Assembly: GCA_021162125.1 (NCBI GenBank)
Contig: JAGGZG010000291.1
Coordinates: 1 to 17,099, forward strand
Length of the DNA stretch: 17,099 nt
Source: Anaerolineae bacterium
Lineage (GTDB): Bacteria; Chloroflexota; Anaerolineae; JACIWR01
Direction: 5' to 3'
Within the stretch, counting starts at the first letter, position 1, and each line of letters starts with the position of its first letter. Both the position numbers and the translations under genes were made by a program. The notes beneath the pieces are model-generated. The model had not been told where the DNA came from and did not search any database. It saw nothing but the letters and a program-made list of their open reading frames with translations. Of this stretch, positions 1 through 5,648 are shown piece after piece.

Positions 1-27
1 CGCACTTGCCAGCAGGAAGGTGTACTC

Positions 28-546
28 ATGGTGCCGAGAGTCCCGCGTGAACCGGGCTACATCATCCGCCCCGCGACACTGGCCGATGCCCCTGCTTTGC
101 AGCGTCATTGCTTCCCCACGCAGTCGGTGGAGGATGTGGCGAATTATCTGGGTTGGTGCTTGCGCCAGGCGGAGAAAGGGCGGCTGGCGCGGCTGGTGGC
201 CGAGGTTGGCGGTGAGGCTATTGCCAACGCGCAGTTGACTTTGCACGGCGAAGTGGCGGAGATCGGTAGCCTGGTCGTGGCTGAGGGTCATCGCCGGCGC
301 GGCATCGGCACCGCGCTCATCGCTGCCCTGGCAGACTTTGCTTGCGAGCGCGGGGCGCAGGTGCTGGAGATCGGTGTGCGACCGGACGACGGGCGTGTGC
401 GCGCGCTCTACACCCGTTTGGGTTTCGTCCCCCATCGCCAGGTGGAGGTGAACTTCGTCCCCGGCGGGCGGGTGCTTTACCTGCGCCGGACGATATCGAC
501 CGAGGGTGCAGGATCAACTCATTTCACTCGGGGAGGAGCATCATGA
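28..546 (+). CDS. GNAT family N-acetyltransferase
   Basis: A 172-residue protein with the GNAT fold signature. Motif A is visible around residues 79-105 (the strand GSLVV followed by R89-x-x-G92-x-G94, the acetyl-CoA pyrophosphate loop), and motif B appears as the helix ALYTRLGF at 126-133. It should transfer an acetyl group from acetyl-CoA to an amine; the acceptor cannot be read from the sequence. No signal peptide or membrane segment is seen, so it is probably cytosolic. The ATG at 28 is preceded by AGGAAGG at 14-20, a good ribosome site 7 bases away. Its last codons overlap the start of the next gene (ATGA), so the two are probably translationally coupled. The final 17 or so residues look like an unstructured tail that also carries the next gene's ribosome site. 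The promoter is outside the window. Confidence 0.88.
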   Translation: MVPRVPREPGYIIRPATLADAPALQRHCFPTQSVEDVANYLGWCLRQAEKGRLARLVAEVGGEAIANAQLTLHGEVAEIGSLVVAEGHRRRGIGTALIAALADFACERGAQVLEIGVRPDDGRVRALYTRLGFVPHRQVEVNFVPGGRVLYLRRTISTEGAGSTHFTRGGAS

Positions 547-1616
547 AACTATTCGAACCGGGCCGTATTGGCTCACTGGAGCTCAGAAACAGGCTGGTCC
601 GCTCGGCGACGGCGGAGCAGATGGCGGACGAGGCCGGGCGGCCAGAACCGCCCATGATCGAGATGTACACTGCCCTGGCACGGGGTGGCGTAGGACTGAT
701 CATCACTGGCCACGCCTACGTGCATCCCACCGGCAAGGCTCACCCGGCGATGACCGGCGTGTACGACGACGCGCTAATTCCCGCTCTCCAGGCCCTGAGC
801 GAGGCTGTGCACCGTGAGGGGGGCAAGGTGGTGATGCAGATCAACCACGCGGGACGACAGACCAGTGCGGAGGTCATCGGCCAGAGACCTCTGGCCCCGT
901 CGCCAGTGGCCCGCGCTAAAGGCAGCCCACGTCCCCAGGAAATGACCGAGGGGCAAATCGAGGAGATCATCCGCGCCTTTGGGCTGGCGGCCGGCCGGGC
1001 CCAGGCCGCTGGATTCGACGGGGTGCAGATCCATGCCGCCCACGGCTACCTGATTAACCAGTTCAACTCGCCGGCGGCCAACTGGCGACGCGACCGCTGG
1101 GGCAAGAATGCGGCCAGTCGCCTGCGTTTTTTTGAGCAGGTGGCGGCGGCAGTCCGCGACGAAGTGGGTGACGACTATCCAGTGCTCACCAAGCTGGGCA
1201 TTCAGGATTTCGTGCGCGATGGGATGACGCTGTACGATGGCCTGGAGATCGTGCGCCACCTGGCGGAGTGGGGCATAGACGCGGTGGAGATCAGCGGGGG
1301 GATCGGCAGTGCCAACGTGCGCAAGAACATCCTCCGCCCGGGGGACGAGGCGTACTTCTTGAGTCAAGCGCGCATGGCCCGCCGGGCAACCGACCTGCCC
1401 ATTCTGGTGGTGGGGGGTATACGCTCGCGGGAGGTGATGGAGCGCATTCTGGAAGAAGGCACGGCAGATTTCATATCTATGAGTCGCCCTTTCATCCGCG
1501 AACCAGACCTACCTAAACGGCTGCAAGCCGGGCAGGATAAGGCGACCTGTGTGTCGTGCAATAGTTGTTGGCCACCGCCGGGCGAGTACGGGATCAAGTG
1601 CCGAAATGAGGGGTGA
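543..1616 (+). CDS. Old yellow enzyme-like NADH:flavin oxidoreductase with C-terminal Cys cluster
   Basis: A 357-residue TIM-barrel FMN oxidoreductase of the OYE/2,4-dienoyl-CoA reductase family. Visible hallmarks are NRLVRSAT at 16-23, MQINHAGRQ at 98-106, the substrate-binding pair H164-x-x-H167 with Y169, NSPAANWRRDRWG at 175-187, and the FMN-phosphate region GGI (291-293) to SRPFIREP (314-321). The family reduces activated C=C bonds with NAD(P)H. The C-terminus carries C336-x2-C339-x2-C342-x10-C353, resembling the Fe-S ligand set of 2,4-dienoyl-CoA reductases (usually Cx2Cx3Cx11C), but the protein stops four residues later and lacks the second flavin/NAD domain of those long enzymes. The start chosen is the ATG overlapping the previous stop, with GGGAGGAG at 531-538; longer in-frame starts run through the GNAT gene and add no family sequence. 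Substrate unknown. Confidence 0.9.
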   Translation: MKLFEPGRIGSLELRNRLVRSATAEQMADEAGRPEPPMIEMYTALARGGVGLIITGHAYVHPTGKAHPAMTGVYDDALIPALQALSEAVHREGGKVVMQINHAGRQTSAEVIGQRPLAPSPVARAKGSPRPQEMTEGQIEEIIRAFGLAAGRAQAAGFDGVQIHAAHGYLINQFNSPAANWRRDRWGKNAASRLRFFEQVAAAVRDEVGDDYPVLTKLGIQDFVRDGMTLYDGLEIVRHLAEWGIDAVEISGGIGSANVRKNILRPGDEAYFLSQARMARRATDLPILVVGGIRSREVMERILEEGTADFISMSRPFIREPDLPKRLQAGQDKATCVSCNSCWPPPGEYGIKCRNEG

Positions 1617-1623
1617 GGTATGG

Positions 1624-1643
1624 GCCGGACCTGCGCGTCCGGC
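1624..1643 (+). terminator. Short GC hairpin just after the oxidoreductase stop
   Basis: GCCGGAC (1624-1630) pairs perfectly with GTCCGGC (1637-1643) across a 6-base loop, 7 bases after the stop codon. There is no T run behind it, so it may be a weak terminator or a 3'-end stabilising stem rather than a classical intrinsic terminator. Confidence 0.4.
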
Positions 1644-1660
1644 ACTTGATTGCCCCTACC

Positions 1661-1700
1661 CCGTAACTCAACCGTAACTCAACCGTAACAGTTTAGTAAC
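1661..1700 (+). promoter_or_regulatory. Four GTAAC motifs at 11-bp spacing (PhoB/OmpR-type box candidate)
   Basis: GTAAC begins at 1663, 1674, 1685 and 1696, exactly one motif every 11 bp. The first two units are identical 11-mers (CCGTAACTCAA), and the third and fourth diverge between the motifs. Direct repeats at 11-bp spacing are the usual binding arrangement of OmpR/PhoB-family response regulators, as in enterobacterial and Bacillus pho boxes; the regulator here is not identified. The array lies 22 bp upstream of a good -10 box at 1723. Seen: the repeat. Inferred: that it is an operator. Confidence 0.55.
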
Positions 1701-1719
1701 TTTAAGGATTGAGCCTTCG

Positions 1720-1728
1720 TGGTATGAT
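1720..1728 (+). promoter_or_regulatory. Extended -10 promoter element, + strand
   Basis: TG-N-TATGAT at 1720-1728 matches an extended -10 promoter (5 of 6 in the hexamer). No good -35 is present; the GTAAC array lies where an activator would sit. Initiation would fall near 1735. The only things downstream on this strand are the inverted repeat at 1743-1789 and then the antisense strand of the DUF3048 gene, so any transcript would be a short RNA or an antisense RNA. Confidence 0.4.
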
Positions 1729-1742
1729 AGGTAGAGGAGACA

Positions 1743-1789
1743 AAGGTGCGACGCACTTGATTGATAAAGTGAAAAGTGCGTCGCACCTT
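1743..1789 (-). terminator. 16-bp perfect inverted repeat between convergent genes
   Basis: AAGGTGCGACGCACTT (1743-1758) is exactly complementary to 1774-1789, with a 15-base loop. It begins 8 bases past the DUF3048 stop codon when read on the - strand, and the exit side on that strand is CTTTGTCTCC, a modest pyrimidine-rich tail. It is therefore most likely the terminator of the lipoprotein gene. Each arm also contains its own palindrome (GTGCG-A/T-CGCAC at 1746-1756 and 1776-1786, centres 30 bp apart), which would also suit a dispersed palindromic repeat or a double operator. Confidence 0.6.
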
Positions 1790-1797
1790 AGCAGCAA

Positions 1798-3015
1798 CTA
1801 CTGTACTTCGATTTGAAAATCCAGGGGCACAAGCTGAATCCAGGAGTTGCCCGGCTTAAGAGGAAAGCGATTGCCCTCATCGTCTATAAAAGCTACTAGA
1901 TCGTCACGCTTAGGACGGCTCCACCTGAGATCGTATTCCTGGCCGTCGCGGAAGATTTTGGCCGGACCGTCGCCCCAGAGCTGAATCTGAATGGAATAAT
2001 GGCCGCCGCCGTGGGTATCCTCCAGGATGGGCGTCTCGACGTGGTTCGCGAAGAGGACTATCACATTGCTGGCGGTCAATTGCTTGCCGGTCAGTTCGTC
2101 AGTGTGAGGTTCACCGAGTACGGAGCGCAGGTAGACTCCCTGGGCCGCGTCGTACTGATACTCGGCGGTGACGTACCTGGGCTCATAGGGAATTTTGATG
2201 AACGTGGCCGGAGCGCCGCCGGGAGGCGGCTCCACGCTGAACACCCAGCCCTGGATGTCCTGCCGGCCGTTGAGGCCCCGCTGATCGGTGACCTGCCACA
2301 GGGTCTTCGTGTCAGTGAACAGGGTGTGCTCGTAGGCCTTGCCGGGGGCCGGGATGCGCTTGAAGGCACTGTCGTGTCCAAAATCCGGCGAGATCACCCG
2401 GTCGAAGAAATCTGATTCACGTATCTCCTGCTTGACCCCGGCGCTGGCCCCGGAGTAGGCGAACATGGACTTGAACATGGCCGGGATTTCCAGGTCAATC
2501 AGCCGTCCGCTACGGACGGAGCCGATTTTCTCGCAGTCTTTGCTGAGGAAAATCGCGGTGAAGCGGGTCAGGCCGCCCTCAGCGTAATGTTCGAAGACCA
2601 CGTCGGCAAAACTCAGCCCGGCCTGGGGACGGACGATGGCCGGCGCGTTGGAGATTTTCACCGCCAGGGGACGGCGGTCAAGCACGGCGGGGTCCACCCG
2701 CTCGCCGGTGAGCGGATTGATGCTCGGATCTGTGGCCGGGTCAATGATGGTCACGGACTGGGCAGCAACGGCGGATGTCGGAGTCGGCGTGGCCGTAGCC
2801 GTGGGTGTGGGAAGTGGGGTCGCACTGGGCGTGGGCGTTGGCCCCTGGGTTGCCGTTGGTGTACCCTCCGGTTTGGGTGTTTTGGTCGGCGTGGGGGTTG
2901 CCGCTGGTGCTCGCTTACATCCAGCCATGGCCCCTGCCAGGATCAAGAGTGTGATCAGCACTAACAATGCGATAGGAAGACCCGGTCGTCGCAGAATAGG
3001 GATATTCGTGGCCAT
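1798..3015 (-). CDS. DUF3048 domain lipoprotein (YerB-like)
   Basis: A 405-residue exported lipoprotein. Residues 13-32 form a hydrophobic signal segment ending in AMAGC, so C33 is the probable lipidated cysteine (Met at -3 is less usual than Leu). Residues 38-82 are a Thr-Pro-rich spacer rich in TPTPT units, typical of cell-surface linkers. DUF3048 starts near NPLTG (100-104) and continues through RPLAVKISNAP, the GL-x-FADVVFEHYAEGG-x-TRF block at 133-151 and GSVRSGR at 165-171. The C-terminal DUF3048_C-like part spans about 270-400. The family, including Bacillus YerB, has no firmly established biochemical role. The ATG at 3015 has GGGAGG (3022-3027) upstream. It is a single gene, divergent from the large + strand cluster and convergent with the oxidoreductase, with its own promoter at 3047-3076. 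Confidence 0.9.
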   Translation of the reverse strand: MATNIPILRRPGLPIALLVLITLLILAGAMAGCKRAPAATPTPTKTPKPEGTPTATQGPTPTPSATPLPTPTATATPTPTSAVAAQSVTIIDPATDPSINPLTGERVDPAVLDRRPLAVKISNAPAIVRPQAGLSFADVVFEHYAEGGLTRFTAIFLSKDCEKIGSVRSGRLIDLEIPAMFKSMFAYSGASAGVKQEIRESDFFDRVISPDFGHDSAFKRIPAPGKAYEHTLFTDTKTLWQVTDQRGLNGRQDIQGWVFSVEPPPGGAPATFIKIPYEPRYVTAEYQYDAAQGVYLRSVLGEPHTDELTGKQLTASNVIVLFANHVETPILEDTHGGGHYSIQIQLWGDGPAKIFRDGQEYDLRWSRPKRDDLVAFIDDEGNRFPLKPGNSWIQLVPLDFQIEVQ

Positions 3016-3046
3016 TGTTTACCTCCCTGGAAGAAGATCGGCGCGT

Positions 3047-3076
3047 ATTATAGCACATCTGCCTGAATTCGGCCAA
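3047..3076 (-). promoter_or_regulatory. Sigma70-type promoter of the DUF3048 lipoprotein gene
   Basis: Read on the - strand: TTGGCC (3076-3071, 4 of 6 to TTGACA), an 18-bp spacer, then a perfect TATAAT (3052-3047). Initiation near 3040 would give a leader of about 25 bases containing the ribosome site. Confidence 0.7.
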
Positions 3077-3134
3077 CTAAACCTCGGAAGGGATAGTGCA
3101 GCAAGGCGGCGCTGTCCACGAGGTGTTGGTGAGG

Positions 3135-3161
3135 AAGAGAAAACGAGGGGATACCCCTCGT
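3135..3161 (-). terminator. Intrinsic terminator-like hairpin on the - strand
   Basis: ACGAGGGG (3143-3150) and CCCCTCGT (3154-3161) form an 8-bp stem with a 3-base loop. Read on the - strand the stem runs into TTTTCTCTT, a good terminator tail; on the + strand there is no T run. No gene on the - strand lies immediately upstream of it, since the + cluster starts at 3326. It may stop antisense transcription from the divergent region or end a short untranslated RNA. The rest of 3077-3216 shows no gene that I can support. Confidence 0.5.
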
Positions 3162-3216
3162 GCTCCCCAGCGATCTGCTGCGCTAAGCCCCGGAGCGGTG
3201 TAGAAGTGCCAGATAG

Positions 3217-3245
3217 TTGACTTAAAGATAAAGAAAGGGTATAAT
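3217..3245 (+). promoter_or_regulatory. Near-consensus sigma70 promoter of the large + strand cluster
   Basis: TTGACT (3217-3222, 5 of 6) and TATAAT (3240-3245, 6 of 6) are separated by an ideal 17 bp, in an AT-rich patch that stands out from the GC-rich surroundings. Initiation near 3252 would give a leader of about 74 bases before the DUF4388 gene. It is the strongest promoter seen in the window and probably drives much or all of 3326-16910. Confidence 0.85.
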
Positions 3246-3267
3246 CTAACAAGCATTGCAACACAAT

Positions 3268-3298
3268 GAAGCCCTTTCCTGTATCAGTAGAGGGCTTC
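3268..3298 (+). other. Leader hairpin in the 5' UTR of the cluster
   Basis: GAAGCCCTTT (3268-3277) pairs with AGAGGGCTTC (3289-3298): ten pairs including one G-U, with an 11-base loop. It lies within the predicted leader, 27 bases before the start codon, and leaves the ribosome site (around 3315-3322) free. With no T run it is not a terminator; it may protect the transcript end or adjust translation. Confidence 0.45.
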
Positions 3299-3325
3299 GT
3301 TAGCAGGATGACAAGGTAGGGGAAA

Positions 3326-4153
3326 ATGGCACTGAAGGGGAACCTGAGAGATTTTAACACGACTCAGCTTCTCAACCTCATCAATCTAGCCCGCAAGACC
3401 GGAGCACTGACCATCCAGTCGCAGGGCGCAGATGCGAAGGTGTACTTTAAGGAAGGGAAGCTGGTCCACGCCACTACTTCGAGCCAGGATGGGGACTTGA
3501 CGCGCATGCTCGTCCAGGCAGGAAAACTCTCCGAGGAGCAATTCAAAACCATTCGCGCTCGCTCCGGCAAAATATCAGAAAAAGAATTGGCGCTATATCT
3601 GATCAACGCCGGGCTTGTGACTCAGAGTGAAGTCGTACAGAGTGTGAAGGACCACGTCTTGAACGTGGTCTATCGTCTGTTTACCTGGGAAGATGGGGTT
3701 TTCTACTTCGAGCCCAACCGTCTCCCGCCCGCCGGACGAATCACAGTGCCCATTGACCTGGAAAACGTCATCATGGAGGGCAGCCGGCGTGTGAAAGAGT
3801 GGGAGCGCCTGCAAGAGGAATTGCCCAACCTGGACATGGCTCTCAAGTTCACCGATCGCCCCAGTGCCAAGCTGCGCAATGTCAATCTCACCGTGGAAGA
3901 GTGGCGCGTGATCTCCTTCATCAACCCCCGCAACACTATCCGGCAGATCGCTCAGTCGAATAACATGAGCGAGTTTCAGATACGCAAAATTGTTTATGGG
4001 ATGTTACAGGCCGGTTTGGTGGAATTGGTACGCCCGGAGGGTGCGGAAGCGCGCCCGCTTGTCCCGCCCGGAAGGAAGAAACCCATAGAACGTCCCCCGG
4101 CAGTCAAGCGTAGCGTAATCAACCGCCTGATTGACCGCATCAGGAAACTATAG
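3326..4153 (+). CDS. DUF4388 (PatA N-terminal-like) protein with C-terminal winged-helix-like region
   Basis: A 275-residue soluble protein. Residues 1-150 fit DUF4388: the opening GNLRDFNTTQLLNLINLARKTG at 5-26 (shown here only to mark the family's G-L...LL..L...TG pattern), the strand ending VYFKEGKLVHA at 39-49, then the middle helices, closing with the aromatic GVFYFEP at 124-130. Residues about 185-236 look like a winged-helix fold (TVEEWRVISFI, a recognition-helix-like MSEFQIRKIVYGML, then AGLVELV). A basic tail follows (KKPIERPPAVKRS...RIRKL). DUF4388 proteins commonly sit beside small GTPases and receivers in bacterial signalling, but no biochemical activity is assigned. The gene is first after the strong promoter and only 19 bases before the GTPase gene, so the two products probably act together. 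The ATG at 3326 follows AGGTAGGGG. It could bind DNA or a protein partner; the sequence does not decide. Confidence 0.85.
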   Translation: MALKGNLRDFNTTQLLNLINLARKTGALTIQSQGADAKVYFKEGKLVHATTSSQDGDLTRMLVQAGKLSEEQFKTIRARSGKISEKELALYLINAGLVTQSEVVQSVKDHVLNVVYRLFTWEDGVFYFEPNRLPPAGRITVPIDLENVIMEGSRRVKEWERLQEELPNLDMALKFTDRPSAKLRNVNLTVEEWRVISFINPRNTIRQIAQSNNMSEFQIRKIVYGMLQAGLVELVRPEGAEARPLVPPGRKKPIERPPAVKRSVINRLIDRIRKL

Positions 4154-4172
4154 GCGCGAGGGACGGGTTATC

Positions 4173-4715
4173 ATGCAAACAGTTAAAATGGTTATCACCG
4201 GCCCCTTCAGTTCTGGCAAGACTCAGTTTATCCGCACCATTAGTGAGATAGACGTTGTCTCCACTGATCGAAGAATCACGAGTGAATCTGAGCGCGTCAA
4301 AGAGGAGACGACGGTGGCGATGGACTTCGGGCGCATCACGGTGGACGAAGACCTGGTGCTCTATCTTTTCGGCACCCCCGGCCAGAAGCGGTTCGACTTC
4401 ATGTGGGAGATACTGTCGGAGGGGATGCTTGGTTTCATCGTCCTCATTGACAGCGCTCGGCCAGAGACTTTCCGCGAGGCTCGGCGCATTCTGGAGATAT
4501 TCCGGGGATATGCACCAACCCCTTACGTAGTGGCGGCCAACAAGCAGGACCTGGCCGATGCCTGGGAGCCGGAAGACCTGCGTATCGCCCTGAAGATTGA
4601 TCCCCGGGTGAAAGTAGTGCCCTGCGTGGCGCGAGATAGGGAAAGCGTGAAGTCCGTGTTGTTGGAGCTCCTGTTTTCCATCCTGGAGGAGATGGACGCG
4701 GAGGAGCAGACCTGA
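4173..4715 (+). CDS. Small Ras-like GTPase, COG2229/CvnD-like
   Basis: A 180-residue single-domain GTPase. The Walker A/G1 motif GPFSSGKT is at 10-17, a switch-I threonine at 46-47 in EETTVAMDFG, and the switch-II region FGTPGQKRF at 66-74, where TPGQ replaces the usual DxxGQ as in MglA, SRPRB-like and actinobacterial CvnD GTPases. G4 NKQD is at 123-126, giving guanine specificity. G5 is weak (PCVARD around 150-155). Such GTPases act as switches with roadblock, DUF4388 or histidine-kinase partners; no roadblock/LC7 gene is visible in this window, so the activating partner is unknown. I start at 4173 rather than at the in-frame ATG at 4131, because the latter overlaps the upstream gene and the motif begins right after MQTVKMV; the ribosome site GAGGGA around 4158-4163 is modest. 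Confidence 0.88.
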   Translation: MQTVKMVITGPFSSGKTQFIRTISEIDVVSTDRRITSESERVKEETTVAMDFGRITVDEDLVLYLFGTPGQKRFDFMWEILSEGMLGFIVLIDSARPETFREARRILEIFRGYAPTPYVVAANKQDLADAWEPEDLRIALKIDPRVKVVPCVARDRESVKSVLLELLFSILEEMDAEEQT

Positions 4716-4822
4716 TGCAAGAGGCAGGATGCAATCATACCAACGCCTGACTTTTCGGATAAGCTCCAGGGAAACAATGCTCGAGCGGCTCTGAGTGCTC
4801 GGTTGCCTGGCTGAGTAGTACC

Positions 4823-4835
4823 GGAGGATACCTTG
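4823..4835 (+). promoter_or_regulatory. Ribosome site that fixes a TTG start
   Basis: GGAGGA at 4823-4828 lies four bases before TTG at 4833-4835. No ATG or GTG fits at the head of the hydrolase family sequence; the next in-frame Met is about residue 39, beyond the oxyanion HG motif. The site therefore supports a TTG start. The 117-base gap before it (4716-4832) holds only a weak 5-bp stem (CGAGC 4782-4786 with GCTCG 4797-4801) and no convincing promoter. Confidence 0.7.
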
Positions 4836-5648
4836 AGTTCCATTGTCACCGACGAGGGAGTTGTCCACTACGAGGTGGACGGGCGCGGGAAACCCGTCCT
4901 TCTGTTACATGGCTGGATCAACTCCTGGAATGTGTGGCGCGAGACGATGCTCACTCTATCGGACTCGCGACGGTACAAAATTTACGCACTCGACTTCTGG
5001 GGGTTTGGCGAGTCTATTAAGCAGAAAACTCCTCCCTTCAGAATTTCTTCCTACGTGCAGATGGTGGATCAGTTCATGGAAATTATGGGTATCGCCCGTG
5101 CACCGGTGATCGGGCACTCCATGGGTGGGACGGTGGCCCTCAGTCTGACTTTGGACCATCCTGCCCGGGTGGAGCAGGTCGCCGTAGTAGGGTCGCCTAT
5201 CAACGGCATGTCCCTCAATTTCTGGCTCATTCTGGCCGGCAACCCGACTCTGGCCTGGCTGGTGTGGCGCATCCCCATTATATTGCGCTTCGTGGTGTGG
5301 ATGGTCTTGGCGGGGGATTCGCCAGAAGTTCGGCGGATGATCGAGCGTGACCTCTCGCGCACGGCTATGGAGCCATTCTTCCGCAGTATTGAGTCGCTGC
5401 GCAAGACCGACCTGCGGCCCCGTCTGGGCGAGATCCGTGTGCCAACCCTGGGCATCTTTGGCCGCCACGATAACATAGTAAACCCCTCCCAGGCCCAAGT
5501 CCTGGCCCGAGGGGTGCGAGTTGCCCAGGTGAGAATGATGGAACATTCCCGCCATTTTCCGATGCTGGACGAGCCGGAGTTATTTTACGAGACGTTGTTG
5601 GGCTTTTTGGATCAGGCAAGGCCTGGGCCTAGAGGGGGATTCAGATGA
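4833..5648 (+). CDS. Alpha/beta hydrolase
   Basis: A 271-residue alpha/beta-hydrolase fold enzyme of normal family length. The oxyanion-region motif HGW is at 26-28, the nucleophile elbow GHSMGG at 94-99 makes S96 the nucleophile, D213 in GRHDNIVNP is the acid, and H241 in HSRHFPMLDEP is the base, so the triad is complete. The cap region (about 128-161) is strongly hydrophobic and tryptophan-rich, which suggests a lipid-like or membrane-associated substrate; it could be a short membrane contact instead. Substrate class (ester, lactone, thioester or haloalkane) cannot be read. It starts with TTG and its stop overlaps the next gene's ATG by four bases, so it is probably translated together with the V4R protein. 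No signal peptide is seen. Confidence 0.9.
   Translation: MSSIVTDEGVVHYEVDGRGKPVLLLHGWINSWNVWRETMLTLSDSRRYKIYALDFWGFGESIKQKTPPFRISSYVQMVDQFMEIMGIARAPVIGHSMGGTVALSLTLDHPARVEQVAVVGSPINGMSLNFWLILAGNPTLAWLVWRIPIILRFVVWMVLAGDSPEVRRMIERDLSRTAMEPFFRSIESLRKTDLRPRLGEIRVPTLGIFGRHDNIVNPSQAQVLARGVRVAQVRMMEHSRHFPMLDEPELFYETLLGFLDQARPGPRGGFR

Noticed and set aside
774..1367. Long open frame on the - strand (197 codons) opposite the oxidoreductase
   Set aside because: It lies fully inside a gene with clear family motifs, shows no recognisable domain, and is the usual by-product of high GC content.
2636..3220. A 194-codon + strand frame rich in Val and Gly
   Set aside because: The Val-Gly pattern is only the antisense reading of the Thr-Pro-rich linker of the lipoprotein.
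3019..3360. A 113-codon - strand frame across the divergent promoter region
   Set aside because: It contains both promoters and the - strand hairpin and has no family resemblance or ribosome site; the region reads as regulatory.
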